From an uncultured Erythrobacter sp. (GTDB taxonomy: Bacteria; Pseudomonadota; Alphaproteobacteria; Sphingomonadales; Sphingomonadaceae), in the NCBI GenBank assembly GCA_947501005.1, contig CANMTU010000001.1, positions 2,008,501 to 2,072,500 of the forward strand: 64,000 nucleotides of DNA, in the 5' to 3' direction. Shown here piece by piece: positions 7,903 through 17,370 of this stretch. The position numbers were made by a program, and so were the translations under genes. How positions within the stretch are numbered: position 1 is the stretch's first letter; every line of letters starts with the position of its first letter. Below the pieces are notes generated by a model that was given only the letters and a program-made list of their open reading frames with translations, made no database searches and was not told the DNA's origin.

Positions 7903-9306
7903 ATGAGCGCTTCTGAAAAACCCAAGGTCATCATCATCGGCCGCCCCAATGTGGGCAAGTCGACCCTGTTCAACCGGCTGGTCGGCAAGAAACTGGCGCT
8001 GGTGGACGATCAGCCCGGCGTCACGCGGGACCGGCGGCTGGGCGATGCGGTGATCGCGGGGCTGGAATTCACCATCGTCGATACCGCCGGGTGGGAGGAC
8101 GAGGACGCCGAGACCCTTCCCGGCCGGATGCGCAAGCAGACCGAGGTCAGCCTTGAAGGCGCCGACGCCGCGCTGTTCGTGATCGATGCGCGGTCCGGCC
8201 TCACCCCGATGGACGAGGAAATCGCCCGTTGGCTGCACAGCCAGTCGGTGCCGGTCGTCCTCGTCGCCAACAAGGCGGAAGGCCGCGCGGCCGAGGCGGG
8301 CATCCTCGAAAGCTACAGCCTCGGCTTCGGCGAACCGCTCGGCGTGTCGGCGGAACATGGCGAAGGCATTGCCGACCTGTTCGGCGGGCTATGGCCGATC
8401 ATCGGCGAGAAGGCCGAGGGCGGCGAAGCCGCGGAACCCGCGCCAACCGGCGAAGACGACGACGACGAAACCGCCCGCGGCCCGTTGAAACTGGCCATCG
8501 TCGGGCGGCCCAATGCGGGCAAGTCCACCCTCATCAACCGCCTGCTCGGCGAGGACCGTCTGCTGACCGGGCCGGAAGCGGGCATCACCCGCGATTCCAT
8601 CGCCGTCGACTGGACCTGGACCGATCCGCGATCGGGCGAGCGGCGCGATATCCACTTGGTTGACACCGCGGGCATGCGCAAGCGCGCGCTCGTGGTCGAA
8701 AAACTCGAAAAACTGTCGGTCGCGGACGGGCGGCGGGCAATCGATTTCGCCGAAGTCGTCGTGTTGCTGCTGGACGCGACGCGCGGACTCGAATCGCAGG
8801 ATCTGAAGATCGCCAACATCGCCCTCGAAGAAGGGCGCGCGTTGATGATCGCGATCAACAAGTGGGACGTGGCGCAGGAGGCGAGTTCGCTGTTCAACGG
8901 CATCAAGGCCGCGCTGGCCGAAGGCTTGGCGCAGCTGCGCGGCGTGCCGCTGTTCGCCGTCTCCGCCAAGACCGGCAAGGGGCTCGACCAGATGCTGGGC
9001 GCGGCCTTCGACCTGCGCGAGGAATGGTCGAAGCGGGTTTCCACCTCCGCCCTCAACCGCTGGTTCGACGATGCGCTGATGGCCAATCCCCCGCCCGCGC
9101 CCGGGGGCCGCCGGATCAAGCTGCGCTATATCACGCAGGCCAGCACGCGCCCGCCGCGTTTCGTGGTGTTCGGCACCAAGCTCGACGCGCTGCCCAAAAG
9201 CTACGAACGCTACCTCGTCAACGGCATTCGCGCGAAGCTCGGTTTCGAGCATGTGCCGATCCGGGTGGTGCTGAAATCGCCGAAGAACCCCTACAAGAGC
9301 GATTGA
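7903..9306 (+). CDS. der: Ribosome biogenesis GTPase Der (EngA)
   Basis: Der is the essential double GTPase needed for assembly of the 50S ribosomal subunit. Two G domains are present. The first has GRPNVGKST (residues 13-21) with DTAGWED; the second has GRPNAGKST with DTAGMRK and the NKWD specificity motif. A C-terminal KH-like domain follows, starting near WFDDALMANPPPAPGGRRIKLRY. An acidic linker (GEDDDDET) joins the G domains. The length of 467 residues is normal. The ATG at 7903 directly precedes the conserved KVIIIGRPNVGKS. The stop overlaps the next start by one base (TGATG), so the DUF2721 gene is translationally linked. Confidence 0.97.
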   Translation: MSASEKPKVIIIGRPNVGKSTLFNRLVGKKLALVDDQPGVTRDRRLGDAVIAGLEFTIVDTAGWEDEDAETLPGRMRKQTEVSLEGADAALFVIDARSGLTPMDEEIARWLHSQSVPVVLVANKAEGRAAEAGILESYSLGFGEPLGVSAEHGEGIADLFGGLWPIIGEKAEGGEAAEPAPTGEDDDDETARGPLKLAIVGRPNAGKSTLINRLLGEDRLLTGPEAGITRDSIAVDWTWTDPRSGERRDIHLVDTAGMRKRALVVEKLEKLSVADGRRAIDFAEVVVLLLDATRGLESQDLKIANIALEEGRALMIAINKWDVAQEASSLFNGIKAALAEGLAQLRGVPLFAVSAKTGKGLDQMLGAAFDLREEWSKRVSTSALNRWFDDALMANPPPAPGGRRIKLRYITQASTRPPRFVVFGTKLDALPKSYERYLVNGIRAKLGFEHVPIRVVLKSPKNPYKSD

Positions 9307-9803
9307 TGACCGATCTTCTCCCGCTGATCCCCGCTGTTCTCGGATTCGATTTCATCGAGCGGACGAGTTCGACCGTGCGCGTGCAGCACGTCGTCCAGCT
9401 CAGCCTGGCGCCGGCCTTCCTGCTGGCGGCGATCGGGGCGGTCATGAACGTGATGACCAACCGGCTGATCTGGGTCGCCAACCGGATCGATCGCATCCTG
9501 ATCGCCGACGAGGCGGGTGAGGCCGGCGACCTGGCCGAGGACCTGCCCGCGCTCCAGATGCGCAGGGTGCATGCCCAGCGCGCGGTGATGCTCAGCACGG
9601 CGGCGGCGCTGACCATCAGCATCGTGATCATGCTGCTGTTCGTCAGCGCCTTCACCTATCTCCCGCTCGGCACACTGGTGGCAAGCATGTGGATGCTGAC
9701 GATGATCTTCCTGATCGCCGGGCTGGGTTCGTTCGTCCTGGAAACGCGCACCGCCGCGCGGCGCAATCGCGAACGGATGCGGCGGCACCGCGAACGCGGC
9801 TAA
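9306..9803 (+). CDS. DUF2721 family membrane protein
   Basis: A 165-residue inner-membrane protein with the features of DUF2721. An N-terminal hydrophobic segment (about residues 30-50) precedes MTNRLIWVANRIDRI and a charged stretch, and two adjacent hydrophobic segments follow at about 98-145. The C-terminus is strongly basic (RRNRERMRRHRERG). Its ATG overlaps the der stop by one base, so it is likely translated from the der transcript. At its 3' end it shares the tetranucleotide CTAA with the convergent DUF418 gene. Function unknown. Confidence 0.75.
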   Translation: MTDLLPLIPAVLGFDFIERTSSTVRVQHVVQLSLAPAFLLAAIGAVMNVMTNRLIWVANRIDRILIADEAGEAGDLAEDLPALQMRRVHAQRAVMLSTAAALTISIVIMLLFVSAFTYLPLGTLVASMWMLTMIFLIAGLGSFVLETRTAARRNRERMRRHRERG

Positions 9804-11086
9804 CGCGCCAGGGGGAACCGGCGCCCATAGGTCAGGCAGCGCCACAGCCATTCGAGCGGACCGTAGCGATAACGCGCGAGCCACGGCTGCGACCATGCGA
9901 GCATCAGCGCCCATGTCGCCAGCACGACGAGATAGAGCTGCCCGCGCGTCAGTTCGCCGAACAGACCGCCGGCCCAACCGTGAAACACCAGCATCATCAC
10001 CACGGACGTGCCGAGGTAATTGGTGAACGCCGCCCGCCCCGCCGCCGAAATCCGGCTCGCCAGCCAGCCGCGCGCCCGTGCGCCCCACAGGGCCAGCAAT
10101 GCGACGAGGCCCAGCGTCATCAGCAGGCGCGGAATGGCCGACCAGCCGGCGAACGCGGCCAGCGTGCCGTAATAGGTGAGGCCCGCCTGCCTCGTCTCGA
10201 GCGCGATCCAGAGGGTCAGCGCGCCGCCCGCCAGCAGGCCGGCCCAGCCCGCGCGCCGCACCCTCCCCCGATCCATGCCGCCGCCGAACAGGCCGAAACG
10301 GTAGAGCGCCATGCCGATCAGCATGAGCGGCAGCGTCTCGAACGCGAACAGGAACACCGATACGGCCAGATCGCCCCAGTGCCGCGTGACCGTGTGCGCG
10401 ACCACGGCGGGATACGACCTCCGCTCCTGCAAGGCCGCTTCCACTCGGGCATCGGCCAGTTCGGCCTTGATTCCCTGGTAAAGCCCCTGGCGCTTTTCGG
10501 CCATCGCGGCGGGCACCTCGTCGGCCGGACGATCGGCGAGCAATTGCAGGGGGATGGTCGATCCCGCATACAGGCACGCCCCGCCGATATAGCCGAGAAT
10601 GCCGAGCAGCAGCTGGCGTTTCGCACTCATCCCGATGAACAGCAGCGCCGCCAGCCCGGCGCAGGCATAGAGGAACAGGATGTCACCCCGCCAGATCAGA
10701 AAGAAATGGACAAGCCCGAACAGGCCGAGAAACATCAGGCGCCGCACCTGCAGGCGGCGCCCGGCCCCCCGCTCCCACGCCTTCTCCATGAACAGGTAGA
10801 GCCCGGCCCCGAACAGGAGCGAGAACAGCCCGCGCATCTTGCCGTCGACCGCCACGAACTGGGCGACCCACATCCAGCCCTCCGCCGCGCCGTGGGGCGT
10901 GGTGAAGGCGCCGGGATACATATAGGCCTGGAACGGCTGGCCGAAGCCGACAATGTTGGCGGCCAGGATGCCCATCACCGCGATCCCGCGAATGAAATCG
11001 AGGCTGGCGATCCGGTCTCCCGAAACCGCCACCGGCTCCGGCTGGTCCGCCGCCGCCGGCACCGTGCCGGTTTCACTGTCCGTCAT
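9800..11086 (-). CDS. DUF418 domain-containing inner-membrane protein (YeiB-like)
   Basis: A 428-residue polytopic membrane protein. The conserved opening SLDFIRGIAVMGILAANI (about residues 28-45) and the C-terminal DUF418 region with RISAAGRAAFTNYLGTSVV mark it as a member of the YeiB/DUF418 family, whose transport substrates are largely unknown. About nine to ten hydrophobic segments are visible. The 3' end overlaps the convergent DUF2721 gene by 4 nt. Upstream, the SPOR/Sel1 gene on the same strand is 21 nt away, so both may be on one transcript. Confidence 0.85.
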   Translation of the reverse strand: MTDSETGTVPAAADQPEPVAVSGDRIASLDFIRGIAVMGILAANIVGFGQPFQAYMYPGAFTTPHGAAEGWMWVAQFVAVDGKMRGLFSLLFGAGLYLFMEKAWERGAGRRLQVRRLMFLGLFGLVHFFLIWRGDILFLYACAGLAALLFIGMSAKRQLLLGILGYIGGACLYAGSTIPLQLLADRPADEVPAAMAEKRQGLYQGIKAELADARVEAALQERRSYPAVVAHTVTRHWGDLAVSVFLFAFETLPLMLIGMALYRFGLFGGGMDRGRVRRAGWAGLLAGGALTLWIALETRQAGLTYYGTLAAFAGWSAIPRLLMTLGLVALLALWGARARGWLASRISAAGRAAFTNYLGTSVVMMLVFHGWAGGLFGELTRGQLYLVVLATWALMLAWSQPWLARYRYGPLEWLWRCLTYGRRFPLAR

Positions 11087-11107
11087 ATGCCCCCCATGCC
11101 GCGATGG

Positions 11108-12019
11108 TCAGCGGGTGACCAGGCAGTCGACCTTGGCGCGCTTGAGCGAGCGGCAAGCCTGCTGCGCCTGTGCCTGATCGGCGAACCCGGTGGCGAACAG
11201 GACAGTGAGCTTGCCGGCCGATTGGTCGCGCCTCGTCTTGCCGGCAAGCTCGGGCCGGCGGGCGAGTTTGCGCCACATGGCGTCCGCATTGCCGGCCACC
11301 GCGAACGCGCCCAGCTGCACCTTCCATTGCGACGTGCCGCGCGCGGGCGCCGCCGCTTTCGCCGCCGGAGCGGAAGCGGGGGCCGGTGCCGGACGCGACG
11401 CGGCTTTCGCAACGGGCGCCGGCGAGGGCTTTGGCGCCGCCGACACGCCGCCGCCCTTGCGCATGTCCGCCGCGATCTGCGTACCGCTCGCCTGATCTTT
11501 GGCCGACATATGCGTCTTCATGTTGGCGAGCGAATCGCCGGCCTGCGACAGCCCCCCCTCCTCGGCCAGAGTCATCAGCGCGTATGCACGCGGCCAGTCC
11601 CGCCCGGCCCCGTCGCCGTTGAAATAGGCGGTGCCCAGAAGGTATTGCGCGCGCGGATCGCCGCGCGTCACCGCCCCGGCGAGCAGGGGCACGGCGGCCG
11701 CATGTTCGCCCCTGAGATACAGGAGGATGCCGTAATTGTCGGCCGCGCGCAGATTGCCCTGCGCGGCGGCAGCGGCATACAGTTCCTCCGCCTTCTGGGC
11801 ATCGGCCTCGACCCCGCGCCCCATGCGATAGGCCTGTGCCAGGTTGAACTGCGCATCCGCATCGCCCGCGGCGGCCGGCCCTTCCCATTCGCGAATCGCC
11901 TGCGCGTATTCGCCGCGTTCCCATGCGGCGACCCCGGCGGCGGTATCCGCCGAAAGCGGCGCGGCGACGAACAGGGCCGGCATCAGCGCGGTCGCGATCA
12001 TCCCAAGTCTGCGTGCCAT
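11108..12019 (-). CDS. Secreted Sel1-repeat protein with C-terminal SPOR domain
   Basis: A 303-residue envelope protein. It has a signal peptide (MARRLGMIATALMPALFVAA, cleavage near PLSAD), Sel1-like TPR repeats (about residues 30-150, e.g. GDADAQFNLAQAYRMGRG and GDPRAQYLLGTAYFNGDG), an Ala/Pro-rich linker, and a C-terminal SPOR domain (about 220-300, starting WKVQLGAFA). SPOR domains bind denuded septal peptidoglycan, so a cell-division or envelope role is likely. The ATG at 12019 is preceded by a clear GAGGGA. It is divergent from the parA-like gene at 12232; a second SPOR protein closes that cluster at 13663-14973. Confidence 0.85.
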   Translation of the reverse strand: MARRLGMIATALMPALFVAAPLSADTAAGVAAWERGEYAQAIREWEGPAAAGDADAQFNLAQAYRMGRGVEADAQKAEELYAAAAAQGNLRAADNYGILLYLRGEHAAAVPLLAGAVTRGDPRAQYLLGTAYFNGDGAGRDWPRAYALMTLAEEGGLSQAGDSLANMKTHMSAKDQASGTQIAADMRKGGGVSAAPKPSPAPVAKAASRPAPAPASAPAAKAAAPARGTSQWKVQLGAFAVAGNADAMWRKLARRPELAGKTRRDQSAGKLTVLFATGFADQAQAQQACRSLKRAKVDCLVTR

Positions 12020-12231
12020 CGTGGTTCCCTCAATGTCCTTCGCCAGTTCCGCCGCCCTTCTAGCGCGCCCGCCGGGCTTGGCAAAACCTTGTGCGTCCGT
12101 GCCGCTATATCGCACGAAAAGGCCCGGCGCGATTAACGCAAAATTAGTTCTAGTCTGCGATTTCAGGATCCGAACTCGCCGCATTTCTAACGCGGTATCG
12201 GATCGTATAAGCGCAATCAGGGGGACCAGCC

Positions 12232-12948
12232 TTGCGTGTACTGGCATTGGCATCGCAGAAGGGCGGATCGGGCAAGACCACGCTCTCGGGACACTTGGCC
12301 GTTCAGGCCCAGCGCGCGGGCGCAGGCCCGGTCGTCCTGATCGATATCGACCCGCAGGGCTCGCTCGCCGACTGGTGGAACGAGCGCGAGGCGGAACTGC
12401 CCGCCTTCGCCCAGACTACCGTGGCCCGCCTGGCCAACGATCTGGCGGTTCTGCGCCAGCAGGGCTTCAAGCTGGCGGTCATCGATACGCCGCCCGCCAT
12501 CACCATGGCGATCCAGTCGGTCATTTCGGTGGCCGAACTGATCGTCGTGCCGACCCGCCCCAGCCCGCACGATCTGCGCGCCGTGGGGGCGACGGTCGAT
12601 CTGTGCGAACGTGCCGGCAAGCCGCTGATCTTCGTGGTCAACGCAGCGACGCCGAAGGCCAAGATCACCTCGGAAGCCGCCGTCGCATTGAGCCAGCACG
12701 GCACGGTGGCGCCGATCACCCTGCATCACCGCACCGATTTCGCCGCCTCGATGATCGACGGGCGCACGGTCATGGAAGTGGAGCCGGAAAGCCGCTCGGC
12801 CGCCGAGGTCACCGCGCTGTGGAAATACATTGCGGACCGGCTGGAGAAGAATTTCCGCCGCACCGTCTTCGCCGCGCCCAACGCGCAGTCCGCGATGCCC
12901 GGGGCCTATCGTCCCGCCGGCGGCTTCGGTCGCCGGGTGGCCCAGTAA
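12232..12948 (+). CDS. ParA/MinD-family partition ATPase
   Basis: A 238-residue ParA-type P-loop ATPase. The deviant Walker A motif KGGSGKTT spans residues 10-17, DIDPQGSLADWW follows, and IDTPPA forms Walker B. The start is TTG at 12232: it is preceded by AGGGGGA at good spacing and begins the conserved MRVLALASQKGG; no in-frame ATG is available. ParA proteins position DNA or protein cargo. There is no ParB homologue or parS-like site here; instead the next gene, 27 nt downstream, encodes a protein with a ribbon-helix-helix-like C-terminus. The surrounding SPOR proteins hint at division or envelope cargo. This is probably not the main chromosomal ParA. Confidence 0.9.
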   Translation: MRVLALASQKGGSGKTTLSGHLAVQAQRAGAGPVVLIDIDPQGSLADWWNEREAELPAFAQTTVARLANDLAVLRQQGFKLAVIDTPPAITMAIQSVISVAELIVVPTRPSPHDLRAVGATVDLCERAGKPLIFVVNAATPKAKITSEAAVALSQHGTVAPITLHHRTDFAASMIDGRTVMEVEPESRSAAEVTALWKYIADRLEKNFRRTVFAAPNAQSAMPGAYRPAGGFGRRVAQ

Positions 12949-12975
12949 CCCTTTTGGACGGCGGAGGCTTGCCGG

Positions 12976-13608
12976 ATGACTGACGCCAGTTTTGCTTCGC
13001 TTTCCTCGACGCTCCTTGCCCGCAAGGGCGGCGCGAAGCCGGCCATGCGCCCGCAATCGACGATCGCCGGCCCGGTCAACGGGGCGGCCGCGGCGGCCAA
13101 CCTCGAGGATCTGGGCTGGAACGACATGGGCGAGGAAATGGGCTTGCCGCGCCTCGCGGTCGAACGGCCCGCCAATCCCGCCAACGACTATCAGTTCGCC
13201 GATGTCATCACGATCGGACCGCAGACCGAGATCGATGGCGAAACGCGCAACGACGTGCGCGAATCGCTCGACCGGATCGCCCGGTCGCTCGACACCCTGC
13301 CGGACGAGGAAGACGAACCGGAGCCGGATCAGGAGACGGAAGCCGACGCGTTCTACGAACCGGAAATTCCGGCACCGCCACCGGTCGCGCCCAAACGCGC
13401 TGAGCGGATCAAGCCGGTCATGCGGTCCGTGCGCCGGGCAGCCTTCACCCTGCGGCTCGATCAGCAGCGGCACCTGATGCTCAAGCTCGCCTGCACGGTC
13501 CGGGGTTGCAGCGCGCAGCAATTGGTCAGCGACGCGCTCGACGAAGTGCTGGCCGAAATGCCGGAAATCGCCTCGCTCGCCGCTCAGGTGAAGCGCGAAC
13601 CGAACTGA
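12976..13608 (+). CDS. Hypothetical protein with ribbon-helix-helix-like C-terminal domain
   Basis: A 210-residue protein of unknown function next to the ParA-type ATPase. Residues 1-150 look largely disordered, with an acidic stretch (DEEDEPEPDQETEAD, about 110-124) and a proline-rich linker. The last 60 residues fit a ribbon-helix-helix DNA-binding fold: strand FTLRLD (157-162), helix QQRHLMLKLACTVRG, turn and helix SAQQLVSDALDEVL (to about 192). By analogy with plasmid ParA/ParG or ParA/omega pairs, it may be the DNA- or cargo-binding partner of the ATPase; that is inference. The SPOR lipoprotein gene follows after 54 nt. Confidence 0.7.
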   Translation: MTDASFASLSSTLLARKGGAKPAMRPQSTIAGPVNGAAAAANLEDLGWNDMGEEMGLPRLAVERPANPANDYQFADVITIGPQTEIDGETRNDVRESLDRIARSLDTLPDEEDEPEPDQETEADAFYEPEIPAPPPVAPKRAERIKPVMRSVRRAAFTLRLDQQRHLMLKLACTVRGCSAQQLVSDALDEVLAEMPEIASLAAQVKREPN

Positions 13609-13662
13609 GGACACGCGGCCCGGGGCCGCAAGCGCGCGGGATCGCCGTCACTGGGGGATAGA

Positions 13663-14973
13663 ATGAACAAGAACATGAACAACACCGTGATCCGCCTGGC
13701 CGTCACCACCGCGCTGGCGGGTACCGCGCTCGTCGGATGCACCGGCAAGGTCGCGCCGACCGCGTCGGCCTCGGCGGCCAAGGCGCAGATGGCGCTGCAG
13801 AACGGCAAGGCGGGCAAGGCGGTTCGTCATGCCGAGGCCGCCGTCCTCGCCGCGCCGCGCGATGCCGGAACGCGCGTCCTTCTCGGCAATGCCTATCTCG
13901 AGGACGGCCGCTTCCAGTCCGCCGCCAGCGCGTTCGCCGATGCCGTGGAACTGGGCGATGCCTCGTCGCGCACGGTCATCAGTCTCGCCCTTGCCCAGAT
14001 CGCGAGCGGCGACCGGTATGCCGCGATCGAAACGCTCGACCGGTGGGAAACCGCCATCGATCCGGTCGATCTCGGACTCGCTTTCGCACTGGCGGGGCAG
14101 CCGGAACGCGGGGTTCATGTGTTGGGCAATGCGATCCGTGGGGGTGAGAACAGTCCCAAGGCGCGGCAGAACCTCGCCTACAGCTATGCGATGGCCGGTC
14201 AGTGGCGTGAGGCGCGCCTGATGGCCGCGCAGGATGTCGCAGCCGGCGAGCTCGGCGCGCGGATGGCGCAATGGGGCGCGCTCGCGCATCCCGCGAACAG
14301 CCGCCTGCGGGTGGCGCATCTGCTCGGCGTCGAGATTTCCACCGATACGGGGCAGCCCGCCATGCTGGCGCTGGCCAACCACCGGACGATCGGCGACCTC
14401 GCGGCAGAGACGCGCGCCGCCGCCCCCACTTTCGCCGCTGCCGGCGAATTGCCCGCGCCAGGCGAAGCCAACCCCGCGGTTGCGAATGACGAATCGGAAG
14501 AAGCCGGTTTCATCGTCGGCAACACGCGCTTCGTACGCGCGGAAATGGTGCAGCCGCTTCCCGCCGCAACCCTGCGCGAGAGTGCCCCTCGCAAGGCCGC
14601 TGCCCCCGCAATGCGCCGGGCCAGCGCCACCGCGCCTGCGCCGCGTCCGCAATTCGCGCTGGCCGAGGGGGATTACAGCATCCAGCTCGGTTCGTACTAT
14701 ACGCTGGCCGATGCGCAGGCTGCCTGGGCCAAGTTCCAGCGCGACTATGCCGAACTGCGCGATGCCGAACGCACCATCACCAAGGCGCGCGTAAAGGGCC
14801 GCATCTACTACCGTGTCGCGGCGACCGGCTATGCCCGGTCATCGGCCCGCGCCCTCTGTTCGAGCGTGAAGGGCCGGGGCGGCGGGTGCTTCGCCTATGC
14901 CTCGGGCAGTCCGCTGCCCGGTTCGCTGGAGGGTTCGATGGGCGGTGGCGGCGCCCGGATCGCTGCGCGCTGA
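13663..14973 (+). CDS. Lipoprotein with TPR-like repeats and SPOR domain
   Basis: A 436-residue probable lipoprotein. The lipobox is LVGC (cysteine at about residue 26) after a basic N-terminus and hydrophobic core. TPR-like helices follow (about 35-175, e.g. GKAGKAVRHAEAAVLAAPRDA), then an Ala/Pro linker and a C-terminal SPOR domain (about 340-415, starting YSIQLGSYYTLADAQ), which typically binds septal peptidoglycan. The tail is glycine-rich. It completes the parA cluster and is followed by a strong intrinsic terminator at 14985. A role in envelope assembly at the division site is likely by family but not proven. Confidence 0.85.
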   Translation: MNKNMNNTVIRLAVTTALAGTALVGCTGKVAPTASASAAKAQMALQNGKAGKAVRHAEAAVLAAPRDAGTRVLLGNAYLEDGRFQSAASAFADAVELGDASSRTVISLALAQIASGDRYAAIETLDRWETAIDPVDLGLAFALAGQPERGVHVLGNAIRGGENSPKARQNLAYSYAMAGQWREARLMAAQDVAAGELGARMAQWGALAHPANSRLRVAHLLGVEISTDTGQPAMLALANHRTIGDLAAETRAAAPTFAAAGELPAPGEANPAVANDESEEAGFIVGNTRFVRAEMVQPLPAATLRESAPRKAAAPAMRRASATAPAPRPQFALAEGDYSIQLGSYYTLADAQAAWAKFQRDYAELRDAERTITKARVKGRIYYRVAATGYARSSARALCSSVKGRGGGCFAYASGSPLPGSLEGSMGGGGARIAAR

Positions 14974-14984
14974 GCCAACGCAAA

Positions 14985-15011
14985 GCCCTCGCCCTGCGGC
15001 GGGGGCTTCTT
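14985..15011 (+). terminator. Intrinsic terminator after the parA/SPOR cluster
   Basis: GCCCTCGCC-CTGC-GGCGGGGGC forms a 9-bp GC-rich stem with one G-U pair and a 4-nt loop, followed by TTCTT. It starts 12 nt after the stop of the SPOR lipoprotein and lies before the convergent pyrC-like gene. Confidence 0.8.
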
Positions 15012-15013
15012 CG

Positions 15014-16240
15014 TCATACCCGCACGCCGCCCTTGAACAGCGCGATCACCCGGCCCTGCACCGGCTGACCGTCGAACGGGGTGTTGCCCGCGCTCGCTTC
15101 CATTCGGTCACTGCGCACGATCCACGGCTTGTCCGGATCGACGATGGCGATATCTGCCTCTTGCCCCTGCACCAGGGCCCCCGCATTCACGCCGAGAAGG
15201 CGCGCCGGCGCGGCGGCGATCAGGTCGAAGGCGCGCGCCAGGTCGATGACCTCGTCGCGCACCAGGCCCAGCACCATCGCCAGCAACGTTTCCGCACCCG
15301 CCATGCCGGGCGCGGCGTCGGCGAAGGGCAGGCGCTTGTCTTCCGGCCCGCGCGGATCGTGCCCGCTGGTGACGACATCGATCGTCCCGTCCGCGATCGC
15401 CTCGCGCACAGCCTGGCGATCGTCCTCGCAGCGCAGCGGCGGAGACAGGCGAGCAAAGGTACGGAAATCCGCCGTGGCGAGGTCCGACAGCATGAAATGC
15501 GCCGGCGTCACCCCGGCGGTCACCCGCGCGCCCGCCGCCTTGGCCTGCCGCACCATGGCGAGCCCGGCCCGCGTCGTCACCTGCCGGAAATGGATCCGCG
15601 CATCCGCCATCCGGGCCAGCGCCAGATCGCGCGCGATGGCGATCGCCTCGGCTTCGGCCGGCGCGCTCGGCAGGCCGCTGCGGGTGGCATATTCGCCCGC
15701 CGTCGCCACGGCATCGCCGGTCAGCCCGGCATCCTCGGCATGCACATAGACCGGCAGGTCGAGCATCGCCGCATATTGCAGCAGCCGCAACATCGTCCCG
15801 CTTTGGTCGATCCAGCGCCGCCCGGTCGCAATGCCGCGCGCGCCCGCCTCGCGCATCAGGGCGAGTTCGGCGATCGCCTCGCCCGCCAGCCCCCTCGTCG
15901 CCGCGGCCAGCGGGTGAACCCACAAATCGGGCTTGCCGCTTTTCGCGATGTAGGAAACCCGGCTCGGCAGATCGAGCGGGGGCGATTGGTCGGGCATCAG
16001 TGCCGCGCGGGTAATCCCGCCGAAATGAAAGGCCGGCTTGTCGATCGCGAAGACCCCGCAATCGATCAGCCCCGGTGCAGCGAGCTTGCCGCGCGCGTCC
16101 AGTGTCTCGTCACCGTCCTGCGGTTCCACATCGCCGAGCGCGGCGATGAGACCATCGACGCAGCGAATATTCCCGTTCGCCAAGCCATCGGGGCGGACCA
16201 GGCGCGCGTTGACGATCGTCAGCGGGGCGGATTGCTTCAT
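15014..16240 (-). CDS. Dihydroorotase-like protein, probably non-catalytic (PyrX/PyrC' type)
   Basis: A 408-residue amidohydrolase-fold protein related to class I dihydroorotase, encoded right behind pyrB with a 4-nt overlap (ATGA). The metal site is broken. The HxH motif after LID is replaced (Gly62 and Phe64 in [10 protein letters not shown]). The second histidine of the usual HxxHVST is Gln220 (IHFRQVTT). The catalytic aspartate of TDHAP is Gly293 (TSGHDPRG). His167 in VHAED is kept. In Pseudomonas and others such inactive homologues (PyrC') are structural partners of aspartate carbamoyltransferase. The same role is likely here, so an active PyrC should be encoded elsewhere. Annotating it as a working dihydroorotase would probably be wrong. 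Confidence 0.88.
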   Translation of the reverse strand: MKQSAPLTIVNARLVRPDGLANGNIRCVDGLIAALGDVEPQDGDETLDARGKLAAPGLIDCGVFAIDKPAFHFGGITRAALMPDQSPPLDLPSRVSYIAKSGKPDLWVHPLAAATRGLAGEAIAELALMREAGARGIATGRRWIDQSGTMLRLLQYAAMLDLPVYVHAEDAGLTGDAVATAGEYATRSGLPSAPAEAEAIAIARDLALARMADARIHFRQVTTRAGLAMVRQAKAAGARVTAGVTPAHFMLSDLATADFRTFARLSPPLRCEDDRQAVREAIADGTIDVVTSGHDPRGPEDKRLPFADAAPGMAGAETLLAMVLGLVRDEVIDLARAFDLIAAAPARLLGVNAGALVQGQEADIAIVDPDKPWIVRSDRMEASAGNTPFDGQPVQGRVIALFKGGVRV

Positions 16241-17271
16241 GCCGCGTCCCCCCATCCGGCCACATTCCTGCGGCGCCGGGTCAACACGTCGAGACAGGTC
16301 ATCCGCAGCGCCACGCCCATCTCCACCTGCCGCGTGATGATCGAACGGTCGAGCATGTCGGCCACCTCGCTGTCGATCTCGACCCCCCGGTTCATAGGCC
16401 CGGGATGCATTACCAGCGCATCGGGCGCCGCCGCCGCGAGGCGTTTGCGGGTCAGGCCGTAGAGGTGGTGGTATTCGCGCTCGGAGGGGATGAACTGCCC
16501 GCTCATCCGCTCCGACTGCAGACGCAGCATCATGACCGCGTCGGCCCCGGCCAGTGCGGCGCCGAAATCGTGGTGCACCTCGGCCCCCATCATCGCGATC
16601 CCGCTCGGCATCAGGGCGGGCGGCGCGCACAGCCGCACGGTCGCGCCCAGCGCCTGCAGGCAGAGCAGGTTGGAGCGCGCCACCCGGCTGTGCAGGATAT
16701 CGCCGCAGATCACGATTTTCAGCCCGGTAAAATCCTCCGCCCGCTCGCCCCGGCGGCGCAGCGCGTGGCGCAGGGCCAGTGCGTCGAGCAGGGCCTGGGT
16801 CGGGTGTTCGTGCTGCCCGTCGCCCGCGTTGAGGACCGGGCAGTCCACCTTGCTCGCGATCAGCGCGGTCGCCCCGCTCGACCCGTGGCGGATGACGATG
16901 GCATCGGCCCGCATCGCATTGAGCGTGATCGCCGTATCGATCAGCGTCTCGCCCTTCTTCACGCTCGACGTGGCGGCATGCATGTTGACGACGTCCGCCC
17001 CCAAGCGCTTGCCGGCGATCTCGAAACTGAGCAGCGTGCGGGTGGAATTCTCGAAGAAGGCGTTGATGATGGTCAGGCCCGCCAGCATGTCGCTGTGCTT
17101 GGCGCGCCGCCGGTTCAGCGCGACATACTGTTCCGCCTCGTCGAGCAGGAACAGGATCTCGTGACGCTGCAAATGCCCGATGCCGAGCAGGTCGCGATGC
17201 GGGAAGGCCTGCGCACCCGGCGGATAACGGGTCGCGGGCGACGGGGCGGGCAATGCTGTCATTGAAGCCAT
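16237..17271 (-). CDS. pyrB: Aspartate carbamoyltransferase catalytic subunit
   Basis: PyrB condenses carbamoyl phosphate with L-aspartate, the first committed step of pyrimidine synthesis. The carbamoyl-phosphate motif [18 protein letters not shown], the [12 protein letters not shown] motif and [12 protein letters not shown] are all intact. The 344-residue length includes about 25 extra N-terminal residues, and ATG at 17271 or the Met at residue 4 are both possible starts. It overlaps the downstream dihydroorotase-like gene by 4 nt, which suggests coupled translation and a physical complex. It is divergent from sppA at 17371. Confidence 0.96.
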   Translation of the reverse strand: MASMTALPAPSPATRYPPGAQAFPHRDLLGIGHLQRHEILFLLDEAEQYVALNRRRAKHSDMLAGLTIINAFFENSTRTLLSFEIAGKRLGADVVNMHAATSSVKKGETLIDTAITLNAMRADAIVIRHGSSGATALIASKVDCPVLNAGDGQHEHPTQALLDALALRHALRRRGERAEDFTGLKIVICGDILHSRVARSNLLCLQALGATVRLCAPPALMPSGIAMMGAEVHHDFGAALAGADAVMMLRLQSERMSGQFIPSEREYHHLYGLTRKRLAAAAPDALVMHPGPMNRGVEIDSEVADMLDRSIITRQVEMGVALRMTCLDVLTRRRRNVAGWGDAA

Positions 17272-17370
17272 GCCCTTAATCGAGTGCTATCGGCCCCTCA
17301 AGCACATTCGGGTGGCGCGTCCGCCCCCGCTCTTCTAGACCGGTCGAAACGTGACGTTAGGGGCAATGAA

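Noticed and set aside
9689-12136. Open frame of 815 codons across the DUF418 and SPOR genes on the other strand
   Set aside because: Composition is low-complexity Arg/Gln/Pro-rich, typical of an antisense shadow; both sense genes have clear domains and start sites.
15014-16630. Longer start for the dihydroorotase-like protein, up to 16630
   Set aside because: The extra residues would overlap pyrB extensively and have no family match; the ATG at 16240 with a 4-nt overlap fits the operon.
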